From positions 48,775 to 112,774 of the forward strand of contig NZ_MUHR01000008.1 in assembly GCF_002105285.1 (NCBI RefSeq): 64,000 bases of DNA. Direction: 5' to 3'. Source of the stretch: Planktotalea arctica (lineage in GTDB: Bacteria > Pseudomonadota > Alphaproteobacteria > Rhodobacterales > Rhodobacteraceae). The notes below the pieces were generated by a model. That model did not search any database. It was not told the origin of the DNA and was given only the letters and a program-made list of their open reading frames with translations. Made by a program: the position numbers and the translations under genes. Positions 1-8,349 of the stretch are shown piece by piece (within the stretch, counting starts at the first letter, position 1; every line of letters starts with the position of its first letter).

Positions 1-1
1 C

Positions 2-256
2 ATCGCGTTACTGGGCGCTACCCTTCCTATTGAAACGCTTCATGCAGATCTTCTGGGAACCTCGGAAGCAGTAATTTCAGATCCTGTCGCGCTTGATGCC
101 TTGCGCCAGCAAATCGAGGCTTTGGTCCCTAAGCTTCTTGAACGGAATATACCTGAAGCCAATATTCCTGATGTTTTGCGAAACGACGATTTGATTAAGG
201 CTAACTGGGCCGATGCAGAGCCTATCATTCTAGAATTTCTTGGAGAAAATAAATAA
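2..256 (+). CDS. C-terminal tail of an unidentified gene cut by the window edge
   Basis: An open frame enters from the left edge and runs for 84 codons to a TAA at 254-256, which shares its last A with the ATG of the Z1-domain gene (TAATG). This coupling makes it the upstream member of the same operon. The visible tail is helical and acidic, with residues such as PKLLERNIPEAN, and ends GENK. No catalytic motif is visible. In related gene neighbourhoods the gene directly before the Z1 gene commonly encodes a MORC/MutL-type GHKL ATPase, so that is the best guess, but it is inferred from context and not read from the sequence. Confidence 0.65.
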   Translation: MALLGATLPIETLHADLLGTSEAVISDPVALDALRQQIEALVPKLLERNIPEANIPDVLRNDDLIKANWADAEPIILEFLGENK

Positions 257-2976
257 TGTCAGATAGTTACGATAAACTGGACGCGACGGTCTCTCAAGCA
301 ATTCTAGGGGATGAGAAAAAATCCCCAGATGAACTCCGGGAACTGATCGGGACTCTTAATACCTATGTGACAGGCGGAGCTGTGGACGTCGAAGACCTAG
401 AAAAGCTCGCGCGCAACATCGAGACGCGGTACAGCGTAAGCATGGGAATGGGTGCGATTGTAGACGATGGAAACTTCGAACCGTGGCTCGACACTGCCAA
501 GAGGGAAATCGATCCTTTCTACTGGAAGCGCTATCAAAAATTGTTAGTCAAGAACGGACTACCCCAAGATGTTGTGACCAAGCTTGATTACGTCACCGAC
601 CAAATTTTGGGGCGTCTTGGTGACCCAAACAAGAACTCCGAGTGGGACAGGCGGGGAATGGTGGTTGGTCACGTCCAAAGCGGCAAGACCGCAAACTATG
701 CTGGGCTTATCTGCAAAGCTGCAGACGCTGGGTACAGGTTGATCATTGTAATCGCAGGAATTCACAACAACCTCAGAAACCAGACACAAGAACGCATCGA
801 CGAAGGATTTATCGGACGTGATACGGGACGTATGGCCACTGGTTCCAACAAAGCAAAAATCATTGGCGTAGGCGAATTCGAGGACGATCGCGTTCCGGTC
901 AGCCTTACAACGGCCTTTGCCGATTTCAATAAATCCACGGCAAACAACAACAAAAGTCAGATCGGCTCATATAATGTTCCCGTCGTTCTGGTGATCAAAA
1001 AGAACTACAATACGCTGCGAAACCTGATCGATTGGCTGAAAGAAAACAGTGCAAAAGGGGACGCTGAAATGATTGACCAGCCTATGCTGCTGATCGATGA
1101 CGAGGCTGATAACGCCTCAATTAACACAAAGTTCGGCAAACAAGCCGTTACAACTATTAATGGTCAGATCCGGGACCTGCTAGGAGCGTTCCATCGTAGT
1201 TGCTACATTGGCTATACTGCCACGCCATTTGCCAACATTTTCATCGATCCCGAGCAGGACGACGAAATGCATGGTGAGGATCTTTTCCCCAAGCACTTCA
1301 TCATCGGCCTGGACGCACCATCAAATTATTTTGGCGGTAAAAAGGTATTTATTGATGGGGTTCCCGATGACGGTGAGCCAGAGTTTCTGCGGTTCGTCGA
1401 TGACAACGAAGACTGTTTCCCGATGTCGCATAAGAAAGAGCATATTGTAGATGAGCTTCCTCAATCTCTACACGAAGCCCTAGCCGCATTCCTATTGGCG
1501 CGTACAATCCGGAATCTGCGTGGACAGTCAGATAAACACGCGTCGATGCTTGTGAATGCTAGCCGCTTTACTGGCGTTCAGGGCTTGCTGAGGAACAGGC
1601 TCCATGAGGCGTTACAGAAAATAATCGACTCTCTACGAGTGAACGGCGCACTTGCCAGTGCTGCCCACGAGGACCCTGAAATTTCAAACCTCTATGCTGT
1701 TTGGTTAGAAGAGTTTTCGGGCTTAGAATTCACTTGGTCAGAGGTTCAAGCCGCCCTTCTGGATGCGGTGGCTTCAGCAAAGGTTGTTGAAGTCAACAGC
1801 AGTGCCAATGGCCTAGACTATACTACAAAGGGTCAAACAATCATTGCCATTGGTGGATACTCCTTATCTCGCGGCCTTACTCTCGAAGGCCTGACGACAA
1901 CCTGGTTTCTGCGAAATACGGCAATGTACGATACCTTAATGCAGATGGGGCGGTGGTTTGGCTACAGACCAGACTACGAGGATGTATGCCGCATCTGGAT
2001 GCCGCGCTCAGCCGTCTCCTGGTACTCACATATTGCTAAAGCAACAGACGAGCTTCACCTCGAACTTCGAAACATGGAAAAAGCAAAATTGACACCTGGA
2101 GAATTTGGACTGGCAGTCCGGAGCCATCCCTCGGCGCTTCTGGTGACCGCTCGCAACAAAGTGGGATCCGGGAAGAAGACCATTGCCGTCGGTCTGTCTT
2201 CACAATTTGTGGAAACCGCCAGACTAGACGTGTCCACCAAAGCGCTGAAGGGCAATAGGATGGCCGCCTCAACGCTTATCCAATCCCTGGGTGCCAATTC
2301 TTATAGTGAGAAAGCCGTCCCCGGTGGAACGCTTTTTCGAGATGTTCCGGTAGAAGCAATCGATGCGTTCCTGAGAGCATGGCATAATGCCGAGCAATCG
2401 ATCACAACACAAATCGAACCTCTGAGAAAATATATTGGAGATCGCAGTACTGATGAACTTAGCCATTGGGATGTTCTTGTGGGGTCGCTTGAGAAATCAG
2501 ACGACCCAGACGACTCAATCGTGGTGAACGGCCGTACGATCAACCCGATGAGGCGGAAAATCCTTGCCGCTGATCTTCCTAAAGGGTTTTTGTCGATTGG
2601 CGGCTCGAAGATGCGCGTATCGTCTCGTGGTGTGGAACGGGTCGGCATCCACGATGACGATGCTCTTGATGTTGAAGCCGACTACCGGAGTATCGAGAAA
2701 AAGGCCGAGGGGTCGAAAATTAACTACCCAGGCAAGATCTATCGATCAGTTCGACCTCGGCCGCTGCTCGCGCTTTATCATGTCAAAATCAAGGAGGCCG
2801 AAGGCTCAACCGATGCACTGCCAGAAAATTGCCCTGGTGAACCGGTAGTCGCATGGGCAATCAGCTTCCCAAGATCCGCCCGTGCAGACGAGCGGGTCGA
2901 GTATATAATCAATTCCCGCAAACAGCTGGAGCTCTTGGGCGAAGAAGACGAGGACGATGATGCCGATGTTGAATAA
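256..2976 (+). CDS. Z1-domain P-loop ATPase of a modification-dependent defence system
   Basis: This 906-aa protein has the hallmarks of the Z1 domain family (helicase-like P-loop NTPase). A Walker A GHVQSGKT is at residues 138-145 and a Walker B DDEAD at 281-285. A helicase motif III-like TATPFAN follows at 321-327, and an arginine-bearing QMGRWFGYR at 563-571 resembles motif VI of superfamily II enzymes. The C-terminus is very acidic (EEDEDDDADVE). Z1 proteins are known from operons with MORC ATPases, DUF4420 nucleases, AIPR proteins and cytosine methyltransferases, and are thought to power DNA translocation or remodelling during restriction. The start ATG overlaps the preceding stop by one base, and the 3' end overlaps the next gene by up to 20 bases, indicating one transcript. 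Base composition is AT-richer than in the core genes after position 10 kb. Confidence 0.9.
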   Translation: MSDSYDKLDATVSQAILGDEKKSPDELRELIGTLNTYVTGGAVDVEDLEKLARNIETRYSVSMGMGAIVDDGNFEPWLDTAKREIDPFYWKRYQKLLVKNGLPQDVVTKLDYVTDQILGRLGDPNKNSEWDRRGMVVGHVQSGKTANYAGLICKAADAGYRLIIVIAGIHNNLRNQTQERIDEGFIGRDTGRMATGSNKAKIIGVGEFEDDRVPVSLTTAFADFNKSTANNNKSQIGSYNVPVVLVIKKNYNTLRNLIDWLKENSAKGDAEMIDQPMLLIDDEADNASINTKFGKQAVTTINGQIRDLLGAFHRSCYIGYTATPFANIFIDPEQDDEMHGEDLFPKHFIIGLDAPSNYFGGKKVFIDGVPDDGEPEFLRFVDDNEDCFPMSHKKEHIVDELPQSLHEALAAFLLARTIRNLRGQSDKHASMLVNASRFTGVQGLLRNRLHEALQKIIDSLRVNGALASAAHEDPEISNLYAVWLEEFSGLEFTWSEVQAALLDAVASAKVVEVNSSANGLDYTTKGQTIIAIGGYSLSRGLTLEGLTTTWFLRNTAMYDTLMQMGRWFGYRPDYEDVCRIWMPRSAVSWYSHIAKATDELHLELRNMEKAKLTPGEFGLAVRSHPSALLVTARNKVGSGKKTIAVGLSSQFVETARLDVSTKALKGNRMAASTLIQSLGANSYSEKAVPGGTLFRDVPVEAIDAFLRAWHNAEQSITTQIEPLRKYIGDRSTDELSHWDVLVGSLEKSDDPDDSIVVNGRTINPMRRKILAADLPKGFLSIGGSKMRVSSRGVERVGIHDDDALDVEADYRSIEKKAEGSKINYPGKIYRSVRPRPLLALYHVKIKEAEGSTDALPENCPGEPVVAWAISFPRSARADERVEYIINSRKQLELLGEEDEDDDADVE

Positions 2977-3928
2977 AACTGATGTATGGGCCGGATTAAC
3001 GGCAGATCGTGGTCAGCGCGTAGAAGCGGCGAGTAAGTTCAATTTCTTTTGGGCCGTCCTCGAAGACGATTGCCCCGCACTCGTTTTGTTCTTGCCAGCG
3101 GGTATCGCCGAAGTCGAAAACCTGCCTAAATTGAAACAGATCGATGTTCGGTTTCGGACTCTAGACAAGCGCGCGTTTGTACTCCGCTTGCTTGATCATG
3201 CGCAAAAGGAACCCTTTTTTGCGATGTGCCGAGACATTTTCGAAGCCGCTGAAGTCGCCGAAACAGTTGAGTTGGCGCTCAACAGGGCAATACGCAGAAC
3301 ACGCCGCTGGCACTTCCTTCTTAAGGGAGGGAATACTCTAGGGCTTTCAACTGAAGAACAGCGAGGCCTCGTTGGTGAGTTAACGTTTCTGCGTGAATTG
3401 TCTGATGAAATTGGACCTGCAGCCGCAATTGAGGCGTGGAAAGGACCAGAAGGATCGTCGAAGGACTTCGAGTTTCCCCACTGCTGTATCGAGATCAAAG
3501 CGCGAAGAGGTGCGGCGAAACCGTTCGTCCGGATATCATCCGAGGATCAACTTTCTGATGTTGAAGGGGGAAGCCTTTTCTTGCGTGTCTACAACGTCGA
3601 CAGCGCAGTTTTGCCTGATGGCGAGACCCTACATGGCCATGTAGCCCTGACCGCAGATTACTTTGAAGAGAACGATTGGGCGTATGCACAATGGCAAGAT
3701 ATTATTGACGCAACGGGATATGCTCTGGAGGGTGATTATTCAGATCGAAGGTGGATTGTCGGTCTCACTCGAACGTTCGAAGTTGCCGACGGGTTCCCAA
3801 GGATAGTCGAGCCGATCCCGGAGGGCGTAGGCAGCCTTACATATGCTATAGCACTCAGCGCATGCGAGCCCTTCCTCACACCGAATGAAATGCCCTTACT
3901 AACCGCAAAGAGCACCGTAAATGGATGA
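2957..3928 (+). CDS. PD-(D/E)XK motif protein (DUF4420 family), putative restriction nuclease
   Basis: A protein of up to 323 aa with a readable PD-(D/E)XK nuclease core: a conserved Glu in GLVGELTFL (E141), then Asp170 in SSKDFEF, then the E-x-K of IEIKA (E179, K181), with a following basic stretch. This matches the DUF4420 family, annotated as putative PD-(D/E)XK proteins and found beside Z1 and AIPR genes. It is the most likely DNA-cutting subunit of the cluster. Three in-frame ATGs (2957, 2960, 2966) compete for the start. An AGGA at 2951-2954 lies 5 bases before 2960 and 11 before 2966. All overlap the end of the Z1 gene. Its TGA lies inside the start of the AIPR gene (8-bp overlap). Confidence 0.87.
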   Translation: MMPMLNKTDVWAGLTADRGQRVEAASKFNFFWAVLEDDCPALVLFLPAGIAEVENLPKLKQIDVRFRTLDKRAFVLRLLDHAQKEPFFAMCRDIFEAAEVAETVELALNRAIRRTRRWHFLLKGGNTLGLSTEEQRGLVGELTFLRELSDEIGPAAAIEAWKGPEGSSKDFEFPHCCIEIKARRGAAKPFVRISSEDQLSDVEGGSLFLRVYNVDSAVLPDGETLHGHVALTADYFEENDWAYAQWQDIIDATGYALEGDYSDRRWIVGLTRTFEVADGFPRIVEPIPEGVGSLTYAIALSACEPFLTPNEMPLLTAKSTVNG

Positions 3929-6020
3929 TCTAGAAGAGTTCCATCAACAGTTCTTGGCTGACGTTCAAGGGGATGCAGACGCTGACGGAATATATGCAGC
4001 AGAGGCGTTTTTCGAAAAAATTTGCGGATTGCTATCGGAAGCTGGCGAAATTGATGGAGGCACTCGTGCTTACCATTCCGGCAAGGGTTTTGGGGCCAAA
4101 AACAGTCGTACTAGCATTCAGGTCGATGGGTATGGTGGGGATCCTCGCGATACCGGTACGCTGAGTTTGCTGATTTGTGATTTTTCAGTCACCTCCGAAG
4201 TTCGCCGAAGAGCGTCATCAGAATTGAAGCCGTTCTTCAATAAACTTGTTGGGTTTCTTCGTGCGAGTCGGGACGCTGACTTTCGAGATGCCCTTGAAGA
4301 AACGAGTGATGGCTTCGGACTCGCTGATCTGATCTCGACGACTTGGAAACATATCGAAAAGATAAAGCTCATTCTCGTCACCAACGCCGATAGCCGCGCA
4401 AAAGTGGATGCGTTTCCAGCCGGAACTATCGACGAAATTCCGATTACCTACAATGTATGGGATCTCAAGAGAATCCGTAAATTTGAGGAGCAGGGCCAAG
4501 CGCGCGAAGACCTTCTGATTGACTTTGAGAAAGAGTTTGGCGGTCCCATTCCGATACTGCGAGCATCAGGCGGGGATGCCGCCTTGGAAAGCTATCTTGC
4601 TGTGATCCCAGGCAGCCAACTAGCCGCAATCTACGAAAAATGGGGCTCTCGATTGCTTGAATCGAACGTACGTAGTTTCCTTCAGGCGAGGGGAAACGTT
4701 AACAAAGGCATCCGTAAAACGATCACCGAAGAACCACATATGTTCCTTGCATATAATAATGGAATCGCTGCAACTGCTGATGCGTTGGACATCCAGAAGA
4801 CCCAAGACGGTCTGGCAATGGCTTCAGTCGAAAACTTGCAAATTGTGAATGGTGGCCAGACAACTGCTTCCATTCATGCTGTCCGGAAAACAGCCGCTGA
4901 TCAATTACCTGAAGTATTTGTTCAAATGAAGCTCAACATTGTTCCTCGAGAGCTATCGGAAGCTATTGTGCCAAAGATCTCAGAGTACGCAAACAGTCAG
5001 AACAAAGTGAATGCTGCAGACTTTTTTGCCAATCATCCTTTTCATGTTCGCATGGAGGAGTTTTCACGGAGGCTTTTGGCACCGGCAGGAACACATGGAT
5101 ATCGCGAAACAAAATGGTTCTACGAGCGCGCGCGAGGGCAATATGCTGACGAAAAATCCAAACTCACGGATGCAGGAAAGAAAAAATGGGATGCCGAGTT
5201 TCCAAGGGCCCAGTTCTTCACCAAAACGGATCTCGCGAAGTATGAAAATTCCTTTCAATGCAAACCTGAGATTGTTAGCCTCGGAGCCCAAAAAAACTTC
5301 GGAAAATTTGCGGAGCAGATTGGTAGCCGCTGGGGCGAAAGTGGGTTTGTCTATGATGAAACCTGGTTTCGCCGCCTTGTTGCAAAAGCCATCATCTTTA
5401 GAAAAATCGAAAAGGCTGTTTCAGCAGCAGACTGGTATGAAGGTGGTTATCGCGCCAACATTATCACTTACGGAATCGCAAAACTTGTCCATGATGTGAC
5501 CGCTCGTGAACGGGTCATCGACTTTGATCGCTTGTGGAAGATGCAGGAATTACCCTCTGATCTCGAAAGGTCATTTTTAGTGGCTTGCGCCGAGGCACAA
5601 TCAGTAATCCTGTCTCCGCAAGCAGTGCGAAATATTGGTGAATGGGCGAAGAAGCAAGCATGCTGGAAGATCTTATCTGACCGCCAGCTAGAGTATGATG
5701 ATGATCTAGGTGATTGGCTGGTTTCACAAGAAGAAGCCAATGCGATCAAACGTGAAGATCGTCAGGACCGCGATTTGGACAAAAGCGTCGCTGAGCAATC
5801 ACGGGTCTTCGAACTTGGTGCAAGTTTTTGGTCGGAGTGCCACACTTGGGGAAGGCAAATGAAGGCTCTATCGCCTCGTGAAGCCGGAGTCCTAGACACT
5901 TGTTCGCATATTCCTGGCAAAATCCCGACTGAAAGACAGTGTGAGCTTGCGATGCGAGCCCTAGAAAAGCTTGTCGGTCTCGGTTTTGTGCATGGGGCAC
6001 TTGAAGGTACCGAACACTAG
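3921..6020 (+). CDS. AIPR family protein (abortive infection phage resistance)
   Basis: This 699-aa protein carries the two signatures of AIPR proteins: AYNNGI at residues 277-282 and IVNGGQTT at 308-315, the latter within a short helix-rich stretch. AIPR domains are found in lactococcal abortive-infection proteins and in Z1/DUF4420 islands. Their biochemical role is not settled, though the conserved polar residues suggest a nuclease or nucleic-acid-binding function. The N-terminal third contains a nuclease-superfamily-like alpha/beta region, but I cannot assign catalytic residues there with confidence. It is the third visible and last gene of the plus-strand operon; its stop at 6020 faces the stop of the minus-strand operon at 6031 with only 10 bases between them, so the two half-operons converge. 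Confidence 0.88.
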   Translation: MDDLEEFHQQFLADVQGDADADGIYAAEAFFEKICGLLSEAGEIDGGTRAYHSGKGFGAKNSRTSIQVDGYGGDPRDTGTLSLLICDFSVTSEVRRRASSELKPFFNKLVGFLRASRDADFRDALEETSDGFGLADLISTTWKHIEKIKLILVTNADSRAKVDAFPAGTIDEIPITYNVWDLKRIRKFEEQGQAREDLLIDFEKEFGGPIPILRASGGDAALESYLAVIPGSQLAAIYEKWGSRLLESNVRSFLQARGNVNKGIRKTITEEPHMFLAYNNGIAATADALDIQKTQDGLAMASVENLQIVNGGQTTASIHAVRKTAADQLPEVFVQMKLNIVPRELSEAIVPKISEYANSQNKVNAADFFANHPFHVRMEEFSRRLLAPAGTHGYRETKWFYERARGQYADEKSKLTDAGKKKWDAEFPRAQFFTKTDLAKYENSFQCKPEIVSLGAQKNFGKFAEQIGSRWGESGFVYDETWFRRLVAKAIIFRKIEKAVSAADWYEGGYRANIITYGIAKLVHDVTARERVIDFDRLWKMQELPSDLERSFLVACAEAQSVILSPQAVRNIGEWAKKQACWKILSDRQLEYDDDLGDWLVSQEEANAIKREDRQDRDLDKSVAEQSRVFELGASFWSECHTWGRQMKALSPREAGVLDTCSHIPGKIPTERQCELAMRALEKLVGLGFVHGALEGTEH

Positions 6021-6030
6021 TTCAAGCGGT

Positions 6031-6453
6031 TTATTGCGGATCATAAGACTTCAGAAGTGAAATTGCTTGGCGAATTCGAGCGGGTTCAAGGTTTATCGTC
6101 TTGAACGATCTAGGCCCGTCACTTGCAGAAAAATGTATGATTTTTGCGAGGATTTCGAACAATGGCAGAGTCTGCACGGCTGCCATTGTTCTTGCGACAT
6201 CGTCGTTCAGATTGTCAGCGAAAAGCTGTCTCCAAGTTTTTTCGTGGTAGCGCGCGGGGAAAGAGTCCGTACTTTCCAAAATATCTTCTAGACATGACTC
6301 CAGTTGCGTTCCTGTCATAGCAAACCAATTTCGGTTACCCCCTCTACCACTGTTGCTGAATGTAAAAACAATTCCTGTCGTGGGCTTTGCAACTAGAATG
6401 TTACTGTTATCCTTAAGGAGGTCCTCGATGAAATCACTCATATTTTTGTGCAC
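6031..6453 (-). CDS. Small unknown protein encoded at the end of the dcm-vsr operon
   Basis: An unrecognised 140-aa protein, or 136 aa if the second Met (6441) is used. It overlaps the 3' end of vsr by 20 or 8 bases, so it is almost certainly co-transcribed and co-translated with vsr and dcm. The N-terminal part is beta-like with a Gly/Asn/Ser-rich turn (SNSGRGGNRNWF). The rest is helical and acidic, with Trp and Phe residues (TWRQLF, PLFEIL). There is no signal peptide, membrane segment, cysteine pair or nuclease motif. Because it sits inside the modification half of the island, it may be an accessory or regulatory subunit; that is inference only. Confidence 0.72.
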   Translation of the reverse strand: MHKNMSDFIEDLLKDNSNILVAKPTTGIVFTFSNSGRGGNRNWFAMTGTQLESCLEDILESTDSFPARYHEKTWRQLFADNLNDDVARTMAAVQTLPLFEILAKIIHFSASDGPRSFKTINLEPARIRQAISLLKSYDPQ

Positions 6454-6910
6454 TTTCCTCGCCGCGGATCGTACTTTCGAAGTCTGATCCGAAGATTGCG
6501 TTTTTCAGTTTTATGGCTAGCGCGGGTCTACTCAAAGCTGATCGCCCCTTAGTGGCACATTCCCAAACGGTAACCACACGCCAATCCATGGATTGAAGCT
6601 CGCTACTTCTCTTGAGGTCGCGAGTTTGGTTTTTATGGATTTTGTCGTCCCAAAATTCCGTTCTGCTTTTAGGTGGTCGAAACAGTGGGCAGTTGGCGTG
6701 CCCGTGCCAAAAACATCCGTTCACAAACACAACGGTTCGGTAGCGAGGCAGGACGATATCCGGGCGACCAGGTAAGTCTTTGCGATGTAACCGGAACCGA
6801 TAACCCAGCCAGTGTAGCAATTTACGAATCTCGATCTCGGGCCGAGTATTTTTGCTCTTGATACCTGCCATCATTTTGCTGCGCTTAGCAGGGGAGACTA
6901 TGTCTGCCAT
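6434..6910 (-). CDS. vsr: Vsr-type very-short-patch / T:G mismatch endonuclease
   Basis: A 158-aa Vsr family endonuclease. The family nicks beside T:G mismatches that arise when 5-methylcytosine deaminates, and sits beside cytosine-5 methyltransferases. Residues line up with the E. coli enzyme numbering: Glu25 (RPEIEIR), Asp51 (GRPDIVL), His69 and His71 (CFWHGH) and the WRVVTVWEC strand near the C-terminus. The E. coli His64 position is Asn here (VNGCFW). The start overlaps the end of dcm by 13 bases. In islands of this kind the Vsr-like protein could act either as a repair guard for the methylated site or as part of restriction; the sequence alone cannot decide. Confidence 0.93.
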   Translation of the reverse strand: MADIVSPAKRSKMMAGIKSKNTRPEIEIRKLLHWLGYRFRLHRKDLPGRPDIVLPRYRTVVFVNGCFWHGHANCPLFRPPKSRTEFWDDKIHKNQTRDLKRSSELQSMDWRVVTVWECATKGRSALSRPALAIKLKNAIFGSDFESTIRGEESAQKYE

Positions 6911-8181
6911 AGCCCGCTGTGCTCTGTGGTTTTTACCCCAAGAATTGGCAACATCTGGCGGGCGATAGCATCGATCACTGGAACAGCCACAGAGTTCCCA
7001 AATTGTTTGTACGCCTGTGCGGCGCTCACAGAAGAAATGTGGAAGTTCTCTGGAAATCCTTGGATCCGTGCGGCCTCCCTAGGAGTCAGCTTGCGTGGCC
7101 GCATATGCCCCGATTGGTTTACCAAGATTTCGCTACCGTCCTTGTAATACCGAGCGCTGATGGTGTTACAATATTCACTTGCCTCATTAAACATGCTGTA
7201 GCCAAATCCGTTGCCGTTCGCGAGGTGCCGTTCCTTCCGCCTCTGGTGCCCCGTCCAAAGTTTTTCAGAAATAACATATGGAGCAGTTTGTTCAGGTTCT
7301 GTCTGGAGAACTTCACCGAAGGTTCGCCTAGCGTATCCCTCTTCCCGCGCAGCATATATGCGGGCAAACATGTCTTTAACTAAACCTTCTCGATCTGCGC
7401 AAGCAACTTTTTTGCGATGAAAGCCAACGATGTAAATACGCTCACGGTTTTGGGGTAAACCAAAGTCCCTCGCCCGGAATACTTCAAAATCAGCATTATA
7501 ATTCAGCTTGGTCCCTAGCGCTTCACGCGCTTCTTCTGACATGGGCACACCTGCTGGAATATCCGGAGCATTATCTCCATTGAGGATCGCCATGATTGTT
7601 TCGAGTGTGCGCCCTTTGTCGTGACCTTTGAGCTGTTTGACGTTCTCCAGTAAAAAAGCTGACGGTTCATTGTGAGCAAGAATGCGCTGAATTTCAAAGA
7701 ACATCGTTCCGCGTGTATCAAGTAATCCAGCTTTACGGCCCGCTTGGGAAAACGTTTGACAAGGGAAACCTGCTAGCAAGACATCGTGATCGCCTATCTC
7801 ACTTGCCGAAAAAGCAGTGATGTCACCGTTTTTCCTTGGGAATTCACCGAAATTGCTGGCGTAAGAAATTTGTGCCTGCTTGTCCCATTCAGCGGTGAAC
7901 ACGCACTCACCACCTCGGGCTTGGAATGGCAGCCTCATGCCCCCTATTCCGGCAAAGAGGTCGATAAAGCGAAATTTCGGATCGCTTCCGCTAGGTTCCA
8001 TTCCGTAAGGAAACCTCAATGGCAGGCCTTGGAATCGCCGCTCATATATCTGAGGGATAGTCGCCGGTTTCTTAAGCCACTTTTGGATGGCGACATCAGG
8101 TTGGCCTCTAACTCCTAGAAGAAAAGCTATTTCTGCAACCTCAAGGTTGAGACGCTTCTTGGCTTTTTCGATATCGAACAT
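6898..8181 (-). CDS. DNA (cytosine-5-)-methyltransferase
   Basis: This 427-aa C5 DNA methyltransferase has its motifs in canonical order. Motif I is DLFAGIGG (residues 74-81), which binds S-adenosylmethionine. Motif IV is GFPCQTFSQAG with nucleophile Cys141, motif VI is ENV (179-181), and motif VIII is QNRER (244-248). Motif IX is TPREAARIQGFP and motif X is QFGNSVAVP near the C-terminus. The target recognition region between VIII and IX is short. Residues 1-60 form a separate helical head with a helix-turn-helix look (VAEIAFLLGV), possibly DNA binding or autoregulatory. It heads the minus-strand operon dcm-vsr-small ORF. The recognition sequence cannot be read from the protein. Confidence 0.95.
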   Translation of the reverse strand: MFDIEKAKKRLNLEVAEIAFLLGVRGQPDVAIQKWLKKPATIPQIYERRFQGLPLRFPYGMEPSGSDPKFRFIDLFAGIGGMRLPFQARGGECVFTAEWDKQAQISYASNFGEFPRKNGDITAFSASEIGDHDVLLAGFPCQTFSQAGRKAGLLDTRGTMFFEIQRILAHNEPSAFLLENVKQLKGHDKGRTLETIMAILNGDNAPDIPAGVPMSEEAREALGTKLNYNADFEVFRARDFGLPQNRERIYIVGFHRKKVACADREGLVKDMFARIYAAREEGYARRTFGEVLQTEPEQTAPYVISEKLWTGHQRRKERHLANGNGFGYSMFNEASEYCNTISARYYKDGSEILVNQSGHMRPRKLTPREAARIQGFPENFHISSVSAAQAYKQFGNSVAVPVIDAIARQMLPILGVKTTEHSGLWQT

Positions 8182-8304
8182 TAGTCAACTTTCAACAGTT
8201 TGAGGGTCTGCAAAACACCGGCTCAACCCTGTCCGCTTGATAACTTAACATTGAGTCCGATCCAAGGTAAGCTTTGGCTTTGGCTTGGCTTTGCTGTTGT
8301 CGCC

Positions 8305-8333
8305 GATGAATCGCCCCGAGTTTGTCGGAGACC
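8305..8333 (+). repeat. Left terminal inverted repeat of the IS3-family element
   Basis: 29 bp starting GATGAATCGCCCC and ending TCGGAGACC. It matches the reverse complement of 9732-9760 at 25 of 29 positions. The transposase frame starts about 17-40 bases inside it. Confidence 0.85.
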
Positions 8334-8349
8334 ATCAACTTAAGTTAAG

